Positions 23,085-35,100 of a DNA stretch of 64,000 bases are shown here, one piece after another (within the stretch, counting starts at the first letter, position 1; each line of letters starts with the position of its first letter). The notes below the pieces were generated by a model. It did not search any database, was not told the DNA's origin, and was given only the letters and a program-made list of their open reading frames with translations. A program made the position numbers and the translations under genes. This stretch comes from Pelargonium x hortorum (lineage: Eukaryota > Streptophyta > Magnoliopsida > Geraniales > Geraniaceae). Location of the stretch: the NCBI GenBank assembly GCA_036897525.1, contig JAYMTJ010000028.1, positions 1 to 64,000 on the forward strand, in the 5' to 3' direction.

Positions 23085-23290
23085 GCAGAAACCCATTGAA
23101 GCATGCTAAAGCACAGAACAACCCGTAGCTGGAACCAGAGCCCTAACCTGTGCTGCCATAACCTGTACCATACCCCGAGGCTCAGCCCATGGCCATAACC
23201 ACAGAGATCATACCCATGAGAGCAGGAACCATACCCAGTAGCTGTAGGAGCCTGTAGAGAAGGTGTAGCTAACAGGACTTAGACTTAGAT
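23085..23290 (-). pseudogene. Gly/Tyr/Ser-rich relic, copy B
   Basis: The minus strand reads Gly/Tyr-rich in one frame (TGYGSCSHGYDLCGYGHG, later SGYGTGYGSTG and GSGSSYG) with two interrupting stops. It shares ggttatggc and caggttagggctct, in the same order, with 16514-16732. The segment is visibly less AT-rich than its flanks and is a run of imperfect gg(t/c)tatgg-type units. It may be a decayed glycine-rich protein gene or a simple-sequence-like repeat. It lies right after R1 copy 3. Confidence 0.4.
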
Positions 23291-25188
23291 AAGAGAGAGA
23301 GTATGAAGTATAGTTAACCTTACACAAAATCCAACAGGAAAAACAGGCTCTAAAAAAAAGAAACGAATTACTCCAGTTTTTTTAATTCCTAAAAACTTTC
23401 CTAGACCTTGTTTAGTATACGGATACACCCTTTTCTTTCTTAGTCTTTAGTGGGACGTACAACTGAGGATTACAAGAGGTTCTTTCGCTTTTGTAGTGCA
23501 TTGGACTAAAAGCTTGCAGATCTTAAAATAGAGTAGAGGTACCCCATTACAGTCGTATTAAACAAAATTATTATAATTATAAGCTCTAGTTTTTTTCACA
23601 AGACTGACAGTTTCAACCATTCCAAGCAGTAAAAAATATAACGACGTAAAGTTCTCATGGGTCAAGGGATACCGCTGGGTAAAGTAAACTTGCTTATTGG
23701 AAAATTGACGATTCCCCTCTAAAGCCTGCTTGGATGCAAGAGTCTACGTCACTTAGTCGGGTATGCTTGACTTTAGTTTATACTTTCAGGTTTTTTTGAG
23801 TCTTTATACTCTATTAAAATAAAAAAAACTTATACCCATTTTAGATTTGAGCAAAAAAAAGGTATACTTGTAGTAAGACTATGATACGAAAAATACAAAT
23901 TCTTTTCTTTAGATTATCAGGACTTATAAATTTAGAGTTTTGAAGCAGATCCCGGCCAGACAAAGCGGACATAGTACAAAACTTTATATTCCGAGTTAGT
24001 TTATACAAAGAGTTAAGTTAAGGAATATTCCCCTTGCCTTGCGCCCCCTTTCTCTTTCTTTGAGAAAGAGAATTTTCATAAAACTATTAACTCGAGAGGT
24101 AAGGTATTCCTACTATAGTATAGAGAGTACCAAAGCAAAGATTTACTTACATAAGTCAGTTTAGTTTGGGAACCCTAAGTTGTAGAATTAAAAAAGACAC
24201 GCGGGAAATCCGGAGGAATGAAGAACTCCCCTCATTATTTTCTTAATCTAGAATGGAAAGAAATTGAATTGTAGATAGAAATTAGGAGTATGATATACAA
24301 CAAAAGAATCTTTATTGATTGAATTTTGTTGGACTTCCCCTAAAGTAGGATGTGGAAACCCTAGATAATAAGAAATTTTAAGGTAGTGGCTTTCATTAAC
24401 CCTTTCAGTAATCTTCTGCGAAATATCTAAAAAAGGACTGATAAAAGAAAAGAATTTACATTACACAAATTCAACTAATGTCACCTTAAAAGCTTGACTA
24501 AACCTATATTACCAAAAAATACTGGATAGACTCTTAGGGAATGGAACTTCTTATGACTCACCTGAATTGCTAACTCTATTTACCAATTTTATATCACTAG
24601 CAATCCTGGAGACTCTTTATTACTTGAATACTTCACTTTAGTCTGAAAGTTGCTATGAAATTCTTCGTTACTCCTATTCATATTAGGGTTTATCGTGAAT
24701 AAAGTAATCAAAGAAAGTTAAGATATGTCCAAAGTCCCGATTACAAGAGGCATAACTACTCCTTTCTGATTCAAAGGATACGAAGTCAAGAGTTTGTCAT
24801 TTTTTATATAATTATATAGGACAACTTGAGTAAACCTATTTTATTTAGATATAAATTTTTCTTTTATTTTTTCGAAGATCCCTATCTCTTATTAATATAC
24901 TTTTATTTATATGTTCGACAACAAGTGGCGAGATACTAGTCAAAAGCAAAGGCTGCGGTTCCATTTAACTTCTAAATCTACTCTCTTTTATTCTGCAATT
25001 AAAATGAAGTGCTTTAGAGTTAGAGAGCAAACTCAGATCAGAGGAGTCGCTCTGTTATAAGATTTTTGAATAGTTTTTTAAATTAAAGCGTGATTTACTC
25101 TATGTAAGCAGAATCTAATAGCACTTATTATAAAGCAAAATAACATCTTCAGTGTTCTCCATACAACTTCTAGCTAGGAAACTCAAAG
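23291..25188. other. AT-rich spacer
   Basis: No gene or tRNA seen. It contains one perfect hairpin (separate entry) near 24050. Confidence 0.4.
24050..24072. other. Perfect 10-bp hairpin, 3-base loop
   Basis: ttctctttct, the loop ttg, then agaaagagaa: all ten pairs are Watson-Crick. Such stem-loops at plant mitochondrial transcript 3' ends can guard RNA against decay, but no gene lies nearby, so a role here is only a guess. The polypurine/polypyrimidine composition means it could also have arisen by chance. Confidence 0.5.
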
Positions 25189-25352
25189 ATGGATCAGATC
25201 AATCTCAAAAAATATTGCGAGTTCAACTCACATAATTCAAACCCATAGACATGTTATCACCTGATGAACAAAAAGTTAAATTAATACATCAATCGTCATA
25301 TACACAATTAAGAAAAATCTTTGAAAAGAAAAACGCTCGGTCAATAGCTTGA
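25189..25352 (+). other. Two adjacent short ORFs with distinct codon texture
   Basis: ATG at 25189 gives 19 codons to TAG (25246-25248). Two bases later ATG at 25251 opens 33 codons to TGA (25350-25352). The second begins MLSPDEQKVKLIHQSSYTQL and is hydrophilic and protein-like, with AAA/CAA/ATA codons and few of the agg/ctt words that dominate the surroundings. No family recognised. The length is well within chance; the composition shift is the only reason to list it. Confidence 0.15.
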
Positions 25353-27801
25353 AAACTTTTATAAACATTAGGAGGTAGTAGTATAAGCTAGCAATGACTA
25401 GGATCTCAAACTCCTCGAGACCTTACTTTTTTTATTCCAGCTGCAGGTCAGCGAAGTGGCGATTACCCATACCAAAGTAGCTTACACAGTGCTACCTCTT
25501 GTGAAAAGCGTTGTATACTAAGGCACTCTTTCTTTGGCTTTCTGAGGAGAGATTCCCTAAATCTGGAGTACCCTACAAGACTCTAACTATGTTTTAGCAA
25601 AGAACTATTATAAAAAAACAAGAGGAATTCGGCTAATCCACGGCTTTACTAGAACCTACCCAACCATAATATAGAAGCCGCTAACACTCAGACTCCTCAA
25701 GGTAGAGTTGTCCTATCCAGTTAAAACATTCTATAAATATAAGGAGCTTTTTAGAAAGAAGAGTGTAGACTTCATTTCGAGATATAGTTCTAGTAAGTCT
25801 AAGTAGGTATATGATATTCAGTAGCCCTACCAAGCAAGATAGCACTTTAAAAGTACTGAGTTTCCTTATACGCTAAGAGACTTGGCGCATAATCCTTAAC
25901 GTTTTTTTGCTACTAAGAGATGTGATACCTATTGACTCTGATCCAAGCAACCAGACAAACAAACAAGACTTTTCTAAGCGGAAACCAACTACTTTAACCG
26001 GTGATTAAGAGTCAAAATCTGAGACTTTTCTTGTGCTTTATCCAAAAAAGGAGTAGCCAATTCCAAGTAGATATACCTTAGATAAGAGCTCCGTGCTGTT
26101 AAAGATTATATACCAGCGAAAATTCATAACATAAAATAGGGAGTCCTCTTTTATACTATACAATAGCAAATTCTTTAACCATACAATACGCTCACAGCTA
26201 AACTACACTACAAAAGCAGTAACTTTGTATCATAAATCTAAAATCTGGTGTGCTATTTATTTAGATGGATTCGCAACTGTAAAAGTGGTATAGGGTATTT
26301 TGGACAAGAAACCTCAGAAGTTTTTGAGACCTGATTTGACACAGAAAACGGGGTAATTTAGGTATCCTGTATTGGAAATATTCAAAAAAGCCGCCGATCG
26401 ATCTAGGACCTTTACTTTAGATATACCTAAGGTTCTGAAATATGCTCTTTTCCGTTTAAACTTGTATTACTTGTTCAAGTAGAGTTTAGACCTCAAGCAA
26501 TTTTATTTACGGGAAACTCATTACTAAAGCAATCCTTGTAACTTACTTCGTAGGATCAGGAAATTAAGAAAACTTCCTTACGAACTGAACTAGGAAACAT
26601 AGCTATCTGTTAAATACTAAATTGACCTAATCTTTTATTGCTTAGATACACACAACATTTTTCATTTAACAAACTGGATTGGAAAGGAGCTCCTCTTTAA
26701 GAGTTTAGAATAAATCTCCTGAGGTTTGTATATTCCCAGTAAACTAAATGGGTATGGTATCCGTTTTAAAAGGAAAAGACCTAAAGACACCTACTAATAG
26801 CCAAGTAAGGAAAACGCTTTCTACTGTGGAAATCCCTCAGAACTATAGCTTTAACTAACAAAAGGCGCCGCTGTCTTGATCAAAGGGTAAAGTATGCTTT
26901 TATAAAAGAAAGTATTCACTTCTTTTTTCTTCTTAGAAATTAGCAAGCCCTTATCTCCCTCTCTTTAAAAAAACTTCCTGAAAGCTAGTCAAACTCAGAT
27001 CTAATATACCCAGATGCACGGGTTCAAGTGCAGTTGAAGTCAGAGTTTTTTATCGATAAAGCCTTTTTTTTTTCAGAATACTGCAAACGTTATATTCTTT
27101 GAAGTAATACGCTTGCTTTCCAAGGCAGACTTAGCCGACTCTTACTTGTAGTAGGATGTACTTTACCTTCTAGAAAGAAAATTGGGATCATCTACTACTA
27201 AACTCACCGGAAATTCCTTCCTAAAGCCCTAGGATTGTACCCTATTAAAGTAAATAGAAGGGGTTTTTTTCTAGCCAGCCAAAGAAAGCGCCCCTTACCT
27301 TATATAGTACGTAAAATTTCTTCCTTGACACTAGGACCTGAGGGCTCCTTTGCAGGAAAAATCTCTAATTATAAATTCTACGCATTAAAAAAAGCCCTTA
27401 AATAGAAATGAGTTCCGTTTTTATACATACTGGCAAACAAATACAAAGGGTAGGTAATATTAATATTCTAAAAACATAAAAGAAGTTTTATCCCCTATAT
27501 CGACTTACTAAAAGCAGCTCTTTCCCTAGATTTTGGGTCTTTTTCAGAAAGGGCAGGGCCTTAATAGATAGGGTTTTAATATTCTTTTGAGTACTTTGAC
27601 TAAGCTACTTGTGCTTTTGAAACACCTTTATATATAGGGTCGAAAGTTCTGGCTGTAGATTAAGTGATATAAGAATGTCAAAAAGGTTAAGTTTTATCTT
27701 GTTATCTTGATAATCTCTCTAAATAAAATAGCGTGGGAGTGCTGATAAGAATTAGTTTTTTTCTATATTATACACCTTTGAATTTGAAACCGGAGTTGTT
27801 A
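25353..27801. other. AT-rich spacer
   Basis: No supported feature. A T-loop-like phrase gcacgggttcaagtgcag (27016-27033) lacks any other tRNA arm. Confidence 0.4.
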
Positions 27802-28044
27802 CTAGTAAAACCCAAGCTCTTCTGAGAAAGCCCTTAGTGTACTCCACTTAGACCCATGAAATTTTGCCAAGAACTTAATTAAACGGAGAACAGCTTCTAG
27901 AGAATCAGGGGTTTTCGTGTCGATCAAAGTCTTATCCCAAGTCCCAAGGGAATACCTATAGACTAAAATACTAGTTCTGTCTCCAAAGCATAAACCCAAA
28001 AAGTAGTCGCTTCAAAAAAAGTAGTAAAAGTAAGAGGAGCCCAT
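27802..28044 (-). pseudogene. rps2: Probable rps2 fragment (mitochondrial small-subunit protein S2)
   Basis: The minus frame from ATG at 28044 to TAG at 27804-27802 is open except for one TGA at codon 11; the part from 27999 is uninterrupted. It reads …LG…ILVYRYSL, then LIDTKTPDSL and LIKFLAKFHG. From memory, plant mitochondrial Rps2 has LGR…VYTYGL, then IIDSEKTLISL, then FIGNLARQKG. VYxYxL, ID, KT, SL, I, LA and G fall in the same order with near-identical spacing, one residue shorter before KT. Full Rps2 is over 200 residues, so this is only the N-terminal to central part. Rps2 binds 16S-like rRNA in the small subunit. The in-frame stop and truncation argue for a relic. Basis: motif spacing by eye. 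Confidence 0.45.
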
Positions 28045-28113
28045 TACAAAAAAAAAACCTAAACTCTTGGCATAACAGTATATAGATTAGCCAGACCCTA
28101 CTTCATATCAATC

Positions 28114-28197
28114 TTATTTGATTCTTGTAGCTGCTACAGCCTCAGATCCGGCTTTTGAGTTATCCAAATAAGCTACAACAAACTTTAAAGGGTACAT
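28114..28197 (-). other. 27-residue ORF upstream of the rps2-like relic
   Basis: ATG at 28197-28195 opens a 27-residue peptide ending at TAA 28116-28114. It starts MYPLKFVVAYLDNSKAGSEA and is alternately hydrophobic and small-residue-rich. It lies 70 bp upstream of the rps2-like frame on the same strand but in no obvious continuity with known Rps2 N-termini. The upstream Met-Tyr-Pro start and Tyr-Leu also occur at the start of the frame at 17849-18055 (−), a weak similarity. Function unknown. Confidence 0.2.
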
Positions 28198-30663
28198 GTT
28201 TTAAAGTAGAGGATCCTAAAGCGGGCTTACTAATACCATAACTCTGGACTTCTGTTAAAGATTAAACTTAAATAAGAAGCTTATCCTGTAAATCTCTTTA
28301 TTAGACCCAGACTCCAAAAAAACCCTTCTTTGAGTACAGACATTCCTCAAATGAATAACCAAACCCCTGTAAATAAAGTAAAGACCCAGATTTCTGTACC
28401 ACATTTAGAGACCCAACTCTTATCTTAGAGGTTTTTTAAGGCATTGCTGTAGATAAAGACACCCAAACTCAAATAAATTGATAAGCGACAGTTTCTATAC
28501 AATCCTCTTCGAATTCTAATAAGTAAGGAATTGATTTCTCAAAAAAACTCATTAGCAATTATAGGATCACTCTGATCGGCTTCACCAGATTTAGTATAAA
28601 TAAGCATAAAAGCTCGATAACTTGAATAGGGAGCTCCTAAGGTAAGGATATGTATATCATGAAGGATCAAACTATGGTTTTACTGGGCACCTATATAAAT
28701 ACAACTGCTTTTGCAAGCCTGTGTTGTGTTATGGGGTCGTTAGTTAACGAAATATGGATAAGGAGCTGATCAAGTGTGGGAGTTTCTAAATTCTAATTAA
28801 ATTGCCTCTGAATTTATGTACTTGTTGTGACTGGAATTCTAAAAGAGTCTCTCCGGATTACACTTTAAATTCAAGTTTTTGGTATGCCGGGGATGGGCAA
28901 TAACTTTCAGAAAAAAAAGTTAGCACCCCCTTTTAATTAAGGCTAAAGCAGATTTATAAAATCTGCTAGGATCGGGCCTAACTTTATGAGTTAAGATTTT
29001 TTTTTCATGATTATACTGGGCGCTCAATCTAGAGGAACACCTTTTATACATATAAGGTGCCATTAAGATTAAGTATGTAAGTCTAGCTATTCAACCCCAC
29101 AAGAATTTGAGTTGCTGGCTAAGTAAGAGGGGTCCTAGGAAAGGATTTATTGTCTTACTTTATTTACCGGCGTAGTCAGTTACAGGTTTAACAAGAAACT
29201 CCTAAGCAAGTAATTACATCTTCCTAACAAGACAAAGCAAGCAAATCCTGCAGTTACATCTTCTTAATAACTCAAAAGAGTACTCTACACCACTATCTTC
29301 CTATTCTCTTTAATGCACTCCTAGCTACAAAACAAAGTAATCCAAAGCAACAAGTCAAGTACTGAGAATAAGGAATTCTATAGCTCCAATTAGAGAGTTA
29401 CTTCCTAAACAGTAATAAATTACTAGGACTAAGACTAAACTCTTTTTAGTTATATGTCATTCTTTAAAACTTTATGAAAGAGACTTTGTTAGAAGAAAAA
29501 AGAGTATTCAAAAGACCCCTTTATATACGCATATGCTTGAGACAATAAAAAAGGAAGAATATCAAGAATAAATTCTTTTAATTTGCGGAACGTCAGAGTA
29601 GTTCCTAGAAAATCGCTAGGCTTAATTGTATCAAAGAACTAGAGTTATATTATATAAGGCTGACTTTGAACCAAACTTAACTCAAAACAAAGGGGGCGCA
29701 TTAATTACTTTCTCAAGATTCAAAGCTTTATCTTTATTACTGGAAATAGCTTAGGTATTTAGATTATATAAGTCTCTCTATTAAGTAATTACCTTTATGG
29801 TTGACCAAGACTCTCGTTATTTTAGATCCTTTATTTAGTAGAAATTCTCAACTGGAATTTACTGTAAAACTCAAAACTAGACGAGCATATAACCTTATAT
29901 AACTTACTATATACTAAGGAGCATCTTTAAAAGTAAAAGTTAGGAGTTTATAATTACGAATTAACTTTCAGTTGAGTTACTCGCGCCCATATAGATATAT
30001 AGAAGGAATATTCAGTTATGGATATTATATAGTAGGTAGAGTATATAAAAAATGATATCCTAACTATTTGCAAAGGGAAAGATAAGTGAGGCTTAAGAAG
30101 AATAGACTATCCTAATAAAATCGGGCATATTGTAAAATAGCTAAGGGTATATATATACTGGGTATACTCGCTTGGAAACTCCCTTTTTATACTTTATTCT
30201 TTAGATTCAATTCCTATAACAATATATCCAAGAACCTAGCCGAAGATTTAGATTTTTTTGAGTAGAATCACCTTTTTTTTAGTGGAGACCCCGGGCTTTC
30301 TTTATCTAGGGTCCTTAAAGCCTAATCACTTATATAAAAAAGTCTCTTTTTATTACTCTAACTATCCAAAATTATATAGAATAAAGACCTTGTTACACCG
30401 GATCCTGGAAAAAAAGATTAATAAGCAATACCGGTTACTTTATATCCCTGTACCGAAAGTCTTTACTTTACCCTTATATGAATGACATGGAACGCACACT
30501 TGACTAATCTGATTTGTAAACTGTGTGCCCTTACTTTTTTCTCCCAACTCTAAATTGAAGGAAAATTCTTGTCTTTTGAACTAGAAATCCTCCCATCCTA
30601 TCTCCCAAGTAATAAAGCGGAAGAGTAAGAAAGTTAAGTCATAGGCAGTTGGCTGTCATAAGG
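28198..30663. other. AT-rich spacer with one hairpin
   Basis: No supported gene. 29160-29400 has a slightly different texture (gttacatcttcctaacaag, then gttacatcttcttaataac about 50 bp later, a direct repeat). The ORF at 30258-30485 (+) begins at a rare start and is Leu/Tyr/Lys-rich without a recognisable motif. Confidence 0.35.
29038..29059. other. Hairpin, 10-bp arms with one mismatch
   Basis: caccttttat and atataaggtg face each other across a two-base spacer; nine of ten positions pair. It stands alone in spacer, so no role can be assigned. Confidence 0.4.
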
Positions 30664-30725
30664 GTTAAGCCTCTTGCCTTTATGTGCTTATCGATAAAGA
30701 GGATATGAACTTAGGTAGAATATAG
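30664..30725 (+). repeat. R1 element, partial copy 4
   Basis: The phrase tatgtgcttatcgataaaga matches the R1 core in copy 3 (tgttgcttatcgataagga), and gatatgaacttaggtagaata follows where copies 1 and 2 have aacctta(t/g). The copy-1 frame reads VLIDKEDMNLGRI here. The later anchors (taccgagt, gaggtta) are absent, so the copy is truncated or too diverged. The longest ATG/TTG-type ORF of the window begins directly after it. Confidence 0.45.
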
Positions 30726-30726
30726 G

Positions 30727-31044
30727 TTGAGTGAAGTTCGATTTATATCTTTCTTGAGCAGGCAGAACACAGACAAGTACTTTCCTAGCGAATGGACAAT
30801 CAGCTTAGTTGGACTGTATACCCAAAGACAAGAATCTCAAACGACTGCCATTGCCCACCGACTAAGAACTACTGCCAACAAAAATAGAAATATAGTATGG
30901 CTGTTGAAAGCAATCTTCACCAATAGAATAATCCCCTTGACTAAAATAAATAGCTCTGTTATGAATTTCATGTTAACAAAGTGCCCTGATTTGGAACTCC
31001 TGCTCAGGAAAAATCCCTCTTACTTTAATCGATCCCTGAACTGA
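30727..31044 (+). CDS. Hypothetical ORF, 105 codons, after R1 copy 4
   Basis: It starts at TTG (30727), with no ATG until codon 79, and ends at TGA 31042-31044. The peptide is Arg/Asn/Ser/Thr-rich (for example TQRQESQTTAIAHRLRTTAN) with a hydrophobic patch (NIVWLLKAIF). No known family. Position right after R1 copy 4, and a loose likeness of SLVGLYTQRQESQ to SLLRVQTYIHDNQHQ in the copy-1 ORF, suggest it may be the continuation of the R1 coding relic. Length alone is not significant at this composition. Confidence 0.25.
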   Translation: MSEVRFISFLSRQNTDKYFPSEWTISLVGLYTQRQESQTTAIAHRLRTTANKNRNIVWLLKAIFTNRIIPLTKINSSVMNFMLTKCPDLELLLRKNPSYFNRSLN

Positions 31045-32071
31045 CGAAACAGAGCGAAATAAATAGCTCTCAAATAGAAGGCAACTCCCTCTTGAAAAAT
31101 CAGCTAACCTGGGAGCTGTTACTATCTTGATACTTCCTTGTGGGCTAATCCGAGGAGAGCCCAATAAGTTCTGGTTCTAAGCTAACACACAAAGTAAAGT
31201 CTTGTGCCTTACTTGGCAGACTTTCCCAGCTACACATTAGCTCCAACAAGAAGAACAACAAGCTCCAACTAAGCTCGATACGAGCCTAGCTTCAAATCAA
31301 AGGTAGAGCACCCAAGACTAATAGGCTAAACAGTCTAATTAACTAAGTAATCTAAAAACTCTAAGGAAGTTCCTTTACTTTGGATAGCTCTTTTCCAGTT
31401 CTGCTTACGGGATGGATTCGCAAAAGGGAGAGTTGTTTTCTTGCCTCTTACTTCTATATCTAGCGCAGGTTCTAATAAAGGCAATCGAAATAAGTAATGA
31501 AGCTTTGGTGCGCCTCCATAAAAACAGTAATGCATATAAAATGAATTCCTTTTGCCCAAATTACACAAGTACGAGTCCCTTAATTTCAGATGTAAGTAGA
31601 AACCTGTGCAATTCTATTCTCTCTATCTAAAGAGAATATCCTTCAAAAAAATCCAAAAACTTTATATTATAGTGTAAATTCCTTGTGCAGAGCCACCCCT
31701 TTAGTCTTTAGTTACAGCTCTGTTTCTATGGAATTTGTACAAATGCGAAAGCTAAAAGAGAACAGATCCCTTCCCTTTGTCTAGTGTGTAGCAATTGTTT
31801 CATCTGGTAAGTATAAGCTAACTCAGATTTGTCAGAAAAGCGCTGGGGTTACTTCAAGTACGAGATGAGTCTTAAAGAAGCAAATCTGGGTCATTTTTAA
31901 GTGAACAGCTTTTTTTTAAACAGCTGTTGAATTGAAAGTAGAGTAAGTTTTTTTTTATTTTAAGAGGAGATTTTTCTAATTCTAATATAATTACGTAGAT
32001 AAATAACACTTAAGCGGAGTTTACTCTTACTTCAGTACTTATAGGAAAGTGAAGCTCCTCTTTTTTGGTTT
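31045..32071. other. Spacer with overlapping short frames
   Basis: Frames at 31335-31568 (−) and 31412-31630 (+) overlap and neither resembles a known protein. The 31200-31320 stretch is less AT-rich and has repeated agctcc/aactaag words. No RNA gene seen before trnK. Confidence 0.3.
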
Positions 32072-32144
32072 GGGTGTATAGCTCAGCTGGTAGAGCTTTG
32101 GACATTTAATCTAAGGGTCGCGGGTTCAAATCCTGTTATGGTCG
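32072..32144 (+). pseudogene. trnK: tRNA-Lys (UUU)-like gene, acceptor stem damaged
   Basis: It begins gggtgtatagctcagctggt, as in plant mitochondrial trnK-UUU, and keeps a complete D-arm (GCTC/GAGC), an anticodon stem ttgga/tctaa with five pairs (one G·T), and a T-arm gcggg-ttcaaat-cctgt with five pairs including wobbles. The anticodon loop is CATTTAA, giving UUU, but the base before the anticodon is A rather than the near-universal T. The 3' acceptor strand is tatggtc, where tataccc (or tacaccc) is needed, so the last three or four acceptor pairs fail. It would deliver lysine if functional. The acceptor damage makes it a probable pseudogene, though a recent one compared with the other relics. 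Confidence 0.7.
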
Positions 32145-35100
32145 AGTGTTAGCTTTCTATAAACGTCTTAAAGATAACTCGAAGCCCAATAATTGAAAGC
32201 CTAAACTAAGTATACGAAAAGTTAATAAGACCTTACTAGAGCGGGCCCCAATGTATTAGACTGTGCTCTGGTATTTTGGTTAGCTACCAGTGGTAAAGGC
32301 TGTCCTTGATAGACCTAGGTCTTTCCTACAAAGCGACCCTTGTAAATCTCTAGAAAAGCATACCCGACTTTATTTATTATCTATTCCAAAAGGGTTTTTG
32401 AAATATTTTCAAAAATGTGATCGCTTTCTTAAAAAACAAACTAGAATTTTGTAAATCTTTTTTGGCTAGCAAGCAAGTCTTACTTGAAATTTTTTAGTAA
32501 AGAATTTGAGTACAGAACCCCACTTAACAAGAGCTAAAAGGCATAGTACAGTTATATTAATAAATGCAAGACTCTAAAGTTTGACATATCATCCGCCGGA
32601 TCCGCAAAAACTCGTATTTAGTACCTGGGACTCTCCGGAGGCTACCAGTTATCCCACTAAAATATAGGGCGGCTTTAGTGGGTCCCGAAAAGCTGCACTG
32701 CAAGCGATACGGCAGAGTTTAAAGCGGATATACCTGGGTCTAGCATCGTTCCAAAGTTATATCTAGGACGGATTACTTCTAGAATTTAAACTAAAAATCT
32801 CGAAAGATAAACAAAACCGAAGGATTCGCTCTATTTTAAAGCTATCCACTCTCAGTGAGTATCGGGGAATTAAAAGTTAATAATAGCCCACAAGAATAAT
32901 AGGATCTTTTATTTATAAAAGCATAAACGGGCTTGCTTAATCTTGTAAGGCATAAGGAAATCTTAAAACTAAAAGACGAGAGTACGTCTATTAAATATTA
33001 AAACTTAACTTTTGGTACTTAACTATAAAGGAGTAAGATATACTCTAATTAATAATGAAATTGAGAAGAATAAGTGGAGTAACGCAAATACTACAGATTT
33101 CCTTTTTTTACATCGTGGCCAGATAGATACCTTTATTTTTAAGCCGATTTTTTAGACCTCATTGCAAGAAAAGCACAATTAAGAGTTTCTATTCCAAGTA
33201 CAGAGTAACCCCAAGTTCTTTTAGATAGAGCTCCTCTTTGCTTCAGGGGGCCTGTTTAAAACCTTACTATATGATTTTTCGATTTAACATTCCATTTTCT
33301 TCTAATAATAATAAATGCCTCGTGAAGTAGCGAGTACCTATAGCGGGTTTTGTGAAAGTTTAGACGAATTTCTTTAAATAGACACTTAGATAAAGAATTT
33401 AATAACCGAACTTTATTTGATTTGAAGTAAGAACCCTAAGCTCCTGGGCGGTCGTCGACGGGACTTTCTATTTTACATAATCAGAGGGGTATAATGGGCG
33501 CAACTTCGAATCTATAAGGGGCTGCCGTGAAATCTGTAATATTATCCATTCAGAAGAAATTTCTGACCCTTTGGCGTAAAAAGTGCGAAATGCTCTAGAA
33601 TTTTTGGGCGGAGTTCCTTGATACGGAATTTCTCCTTTATGTAAAAGTAGTATGTTATGGGTCCCTTACCAGAATATTGGTAAACCAAAAAAGCTTCCTT
33701 ATAAACAACTTGTAATGCTCCTAATTTAGATATCCAGGTAGAAACCTTGCCTAGACAAAAAAGAAAGTTTTGACTCTTAGACTCCGACTCTTCTGAATAT
33801 AAAATTCTTGAACAAGACCACTAAACTAAGACATAATCCCCTATCTAGGTCCTATTATATAAAAGAGATATAAAAAAACTTGGTTTTGTATGTTCTTTAA
33901 CTCTAAAATGAATAATTATAGATAATTTCTAGGTAGACTTGTTTAACCTGGCGGCAAGTCCTTTTTATTTTATAATAATCCTGGTATACAATTACATTAC
34001 AGAGTTGTAAAATAAATAGGGAATACTCCTTATTTATCTCAACAAGACAAGAGTCAAAATTAGTTTGATGTGCATATGAAAAATGCAATGTTTTATTATA
34101 AGATCCTTTTTTATCTAGAGTAGCCCTGTTTCTCCCAAAAGCAATTCAAAAAAAAGAATAGAAATGTATCAGTTTCAGGCCCCGTTGGCTTCGTGAAAAG
34201 CGATTGGCACCAATACCCTGTATCCTTACTCAATGGGATATTTTTCTCTCTCTACAGGGGTTCCTTGTTTTATGTCTCTGTATTGCAACTCCCTCCTCTT
34301 ATAATATAAGGAAGGGGCTTAAGGACCTATCCAGCCTTTTCAGGAATTGTTTAGATCACGTATATTATAAGTTGTTAGTATAGTTTTATTTTATGACTAT
34401 GGTATAAAATTTCTATAGTATAAATAAGTTACTTTTTCAAGTCGAGTTAGAAAGAGCTTACTTTATATTGATTTCTAGGAGACCCCACTTCGACATGATT
34501 TACGTCATACTTTATCAGAATATCCAATAATTTATATAAGCTAAAATCTTGGACAAGAAATTTTTTATTAAAGCTTGAAGGATCAAGTCCTATCACTACA
34601 AGAGAGAATGCCTATAACTATTCAAAAAAAACTAGGGTATAGTAGAAAACCTTTTCAATAAAATGAAACAAAGAAATAAAACTGAATAAATTGACTTCTA
34701 TTATATAGGATAAAAAGCTTGTCAATAAAAGGTATGAATGAAATGGAGACTTTTGAAAGAAATAAAATAAAACTTTTTTTATGTTGAGTCAACCTGCATT
34801 AGAATCCTTAACTTGAGTTCTACCTAAAATTACGAAGGTTTCTTTTCTTATGTTTTGTAGTCTTTTTCTTTTGTCATAACGAAAGCTCGGGTTAGTTCGT
34901 AGTCTAATAAGCATTAAGCTATATTAGAGTCATTTCGTGTTAAGGTCTCGCAGGATGCTTTGAAAAAGAACCTCTAGATTTTACAAAAGAGGGTACACTA
35001 AGCTTGTCTCAAGCATTCCCTACCCTATATTATATGGTGTAATTTTACGAATAACTTACTTAAGAGGGTATCCCCTTTGATACGATTTCTGGAACCTTTA

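Noticed and set aside
27016-27033. gcacgggttcaagtgcag, T-arm-like
   Set aside because: No D-arm, anticodon arm or acceptor at tRNA distances.
28114-28197. Possible ribosomal L14 similarity of a DNSKA-containing peptide
   Set aside because: Only the D-N-S-x-A tetrad agrees with the L14 N-terminus; too short to support a call.
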